Shown: piece after piece, positions 15,195-16,104 of the stretch
Layout of the letters: each line of letters begins with the position of its first letter
How positions within the stretch are numbered: position 1 is the first letter of the stretch
From: Caryophanales bacterium UBA7057
GTDB taxonomy: Bacteria; Bacillota_I; Bacilli_A; RF39; UBA660
Length of the DNA stretch: 16,104 nt
Assembly (NCBI GenBank): GCA_002493865.1
Contig: DLAC01000028.1
Span: 5,727-21,830, forward strand
Reading direction: 5' to 3'
The notes under the pieces: generated by a model
What the model saw: only the letters and a program-made list of their open reading frames with translations
Database searches by the model: none
What the model was told of the DNA's origin: nothing
Program-made: the position numbers and the translations under genes

Positions 15195-15512
15195 TTAATT
15201 TTGTTGTACTTTGATTTGAATATCAACACCGCTTGGTAAATCTAAATGCGCTAAGGCATCTACTGTTTCCTTGCTTGGATTTTTGATATCAATAAGTCTC
15301 TTGTGCGTACGCATTTCGAATTGCTCACGGCTGTCTTTGTATTTATGAACAGCTCTTAAAATTGTGTATTTTTCAATTTCTGTTGGAAGTGGTACTGGCC
15401 CACTGATTTCTCCACCAGTTCTTTTTACTGTTTCCACAATTTTCTTTGCAGCATTATCTAGAATTCTATGATCGTATGCTTTTAAGTTTACGCGAATCTT
15501 GTCTTTTGACAT
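15195..15512 (-). CDS. rpsJ: 30S ribosomal protein S10
   Basis: S10 (105 aa), first gene of the superoperon, is a head protein and, as NusE, also a transcription antitermination partner of NusB. KIRVNLKAYDHRILDNAAKK, RTGGEISGPVPLPTE and FEMRTHKRLIDI are diagnostic. The SD GGGAGG (15520-15525) is 7 nt from the ATG and only 3 nt beyond a stable hairpin in the leader. Confidence 0.98.
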   Translation of the reverse strand: MSKDKIRVNLKAYDHRILDNAAKKIVETVKRTGGEISGPVPLPTEIEKYTILRAVHKYKDSREQFEMRTHKRLIDIKNPSKETVDALAHLDLPSGVDIQIKVQQN

Positions 15513-15629
15513 ATTGAATCCTCCCTTCGCCTATATCTAGTATAGACTTGCTCCGTGTGAATTACTCGATTTCACCGAACAACTTAACCCGGTGTATCGA
15601 CAACCTCCCACATCTAAGCAGCCACACGC
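15513..15629 (-). promoter_or_regulatory. Structured 5' leader of the S10 operon
   Basis: The leader of about 115 nt folds by eye into a nested structure. An outer helix pairs CGUGUG at the RNA's 5' end (15623-15628) with CACACG (15554-15559). Inside it is a two-part hairpin: UCGAU with AUCGA (15596-15600, 15566-15570) and CACCG with CGGUG (15590-15594, 15573-15577), capped by a 12-nt loop. A separate 7-bp hairpin (15529-15547, loop CUAGA) sits just before the ribosome-binding site. A second GGGAGG (15604-15609), identical to the real SD, lies unused in the single-stranded junction. In E. coli, L4 binds an S10 leader to repress the operon; a similar role here is inference, and I could not assign this leader to a known RNA family. 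Confidence 0.65.
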
Positions 15630-15634
15630 ATTAA

Positions 15635-15663
15635 ATTATAGCACAAAGATTTGGCTTCCGCAA
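15635..15663 (-). promoter_or_regulatory. Extended -10 promoter of the S10 superoperon
   Basis: Reading leftwards, TTGCGG (15658-15663) is followed after 17 nt by TGCTATAAT, a perfect TATAAT (15635-15640) with an extended -10 TGn. Transcription should start near 15629. The first three bases of the -35 match consensus; the extended -10 makes up for the rest. This is the strongest promoter I see for the whole operon. Confidence 0.8.
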
Positions 15664-15702
15664 CACCTTTTTTGCTTTTTTTTAATTTTCGTTAATTTTC
15701 AT
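15664..15702 (-). promoter_or_regulatory. A-tract UP element upstream of the S10 promoter
   Basis: Directly upstream of the -35 box the minus strand has runs of A (A6 and A8, then AAAATTAACG and AAAATTA). This is the position and composition of an UP element bound by the alpha C-terminal domain, as expected for a highly transcribed ribosomal operon. The limits are approximate. Confidence 0.5.
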
Positions 15703-15751
15703 TTGGAAGTTCGTTTTTCAAAAAATACGGAAATAAGTCTGATTATAGTTT

Positions 15752-15815
15752 ATAAGATTTATGAATCAAGGGCGAATGAAATGAGTTTATGAAACCCTTG
15801 ATTTTTAAATCTTAT
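15752..15815. repeat. Long near-perfect inverted repeat (21-bp arms)
   Basis: Arms at 15752-15772 and 15795-15815 match at 19 of 21 positions, and one of the two differences is a G-U pair on the plus-strand RNA. The loop is 22 nt. The core AATCAAGGG/CCCTTGATT is followed on the plus strand by TTTTT, so it could end plus-strand transcription. The minus-strand transcript lacks the T-run. It may also be a terminator for a gene to the right of the window, or a small palindromic element. Confidence 0.6.
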
Positions 15816-15832
15816 TGATTATAATAAGTTAT

Positions 15833-15857
15833 ACAAATAAGGTTCATCTTTATTTGT
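15833..15857. repeat. Short inverted repeat
   Basis: ACAAATAA and TTATTTGT form an 8-bp perfect stem with a 9-nt loop in very AT-rich DNA. Low complexity makes chance occurrence likely. Confidence 0.35.
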
Positions 15858-15887
15858 TATCAATAAATTAATTGATTTTTATACCTT

Positions 15888-15905
15888 TTATAGTGGTTAC
15901 TATAA
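15888..15905. repeat. Operator-like inverted repeat
   Basis: TTATAGT-GGTT-ACTATAA is a perfect 7-bp inverted repeat with a 4-bp spacer, ten bases before the first closely spaced CGG repeat unit. It has the size and form of a dimeric repressor site, but no adjacent gene is visible on which it would act. Confidence 0.35.
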
Positions 15906-16104
15906 TATCTAAAACGGACTTTAGTCTAGAAAACGGACTTTACTCTGTTATTTTTGTCGTGAAATAGGTGATTTGTTTTTATATAAATTTGTATATTTTT
16001 TTCAAGGTTATTTCCGTTTAACATATAAAAACCGGCAATTAGTCTAATAAATATAAAAGTTTAGCAAAAAGCGGACTTTACTCTAAAAATTTACGTTTTT
16101 TTTA
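15906..16104. other. Gene-free AT-rich DNA at right edge
   Basis: No open frame with family resemblance or a good ribosome-binding site is present on either strand from the S10 promoter to the right edge. Apart from the repeats already listed, I see only A/T-rich tracts such as the T-runs near 15951 and 15995. It is probably the intergenic region before the next gene outside the window. Confidence 0.6.

Larger units (their letters stand above)
15728..16084 (+). repeat. Dispersed A-tract/CGG repeat family, five copies
   Basis: Five 13-nt units of form CGG-N5-A-S-TCT, each preceded by four or more A within 0-2 nt: CGGAAATAAGTCT (15728), CGGACTTTAGTCT (15915), CGGACTTTACTCT (15934), CGGCAATTAGTCT (16033), CGGACTTTACTCT (16072). 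A related CGGAAATAA lies on the minus strand at about 16008-16016. Spacing is irregular (187, 19, 99, 39 nt), so it is not a CRISPR. All copies are in the gene-free region. Function is unknown: protein-binding sites or remnants of a longer repeat are possible. Confidence 0.6.

Noticed and set aside
15513..15629. T-box or metabolite riboswitch in the S10 leader
   Set aside because: There is no T-box bulge sequence, no terminator/antiterminator pair, and the downstream operon is ribosomal; a protein-binding leader is more likely.
15592..15792. Plus-strand 66-codon open frame opposite the S10 leader and promoter
   Set aside because: It runs antisense through the promoter and leader, has no good ribosome-binding site, and its residues resemble no protein family.
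15915..16084. CGG-type repeats as a CRISPR array
   Set aside because: Units are 13 nt, diverged and irregularly spaced (19, 99, 39 nt), with no spacer-sized regularity or cas genes.

Overview
The window is almost entirely one long ribosomal-protein locus, the fused S10-spc-alpha superoperon, read on the minus strand from rpsJ (right) to rplQ (left). The DNA is AT-rich with strong Shine-Dalgarno (SD) sites. The gene order is that of Gram-positive Bacilli: no rpsD between rpsK and rpoA, infA-rpmJ after map, a zinc-type S14, and an adenylate kinase with a four-Cys lid. Two features point to a Bacilli lineage near the Mollicutes or uncultured gut relatives: L16 has the 'YEG' N-terminal variant, and rpmD (L30) is missing. 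Tryptophan is TGG where checked, and TGA is used as a stop (adk, map), so the code is the standard one and not the Mycoplasma code. The lineage call is an inference.

Layout from right to left. 15513-16104 is gene-free. It holds a dispersed A-tract/CGG repeat family, several inverted repeats, a strong extended -10 promoter with an upstream A-tract, and a leader of about 115 nt with a clear nested secondary structure. Then come the S10 block (rpsJ, rplC, rplD, rplW, rplB, rpsS, rplV, rpsC, rplP, rpmC, rpsQ), the spc block (rplN, rplX, rplE, rpsZ, rpsH, rplF, rplR, rpsE, rplO, secY, adk, map) and the alpha block (infA, rpmJ, rpsM, rpsK, rpoA, rplQ). Intergenic gaps are mostly 0-26 nt, with several start/stop overlaps, so one or a few long transcripts are expected. 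An intrinsic terminator begins at the rplQ stop codon.

Beyond the terminator, still on the minus strand, lie an unrecognised 179-aa protein that may be a degenerate nucleotidyltransferase-fold protein, and a short-chain dehydrogenase/reductase with its own promoter, cut off by the window edge.

Most of the window is ordinary housekeeping DNA. I found no defence system, mobile element or other evident new system. The items worth a second look are the S10 leader RNA, the upstream repeat cluster, an atypical L22 tunnel hairpin, a Glu-rich tail on L3, a P-loop variant in Adk, and the unknown gene after rplQ.
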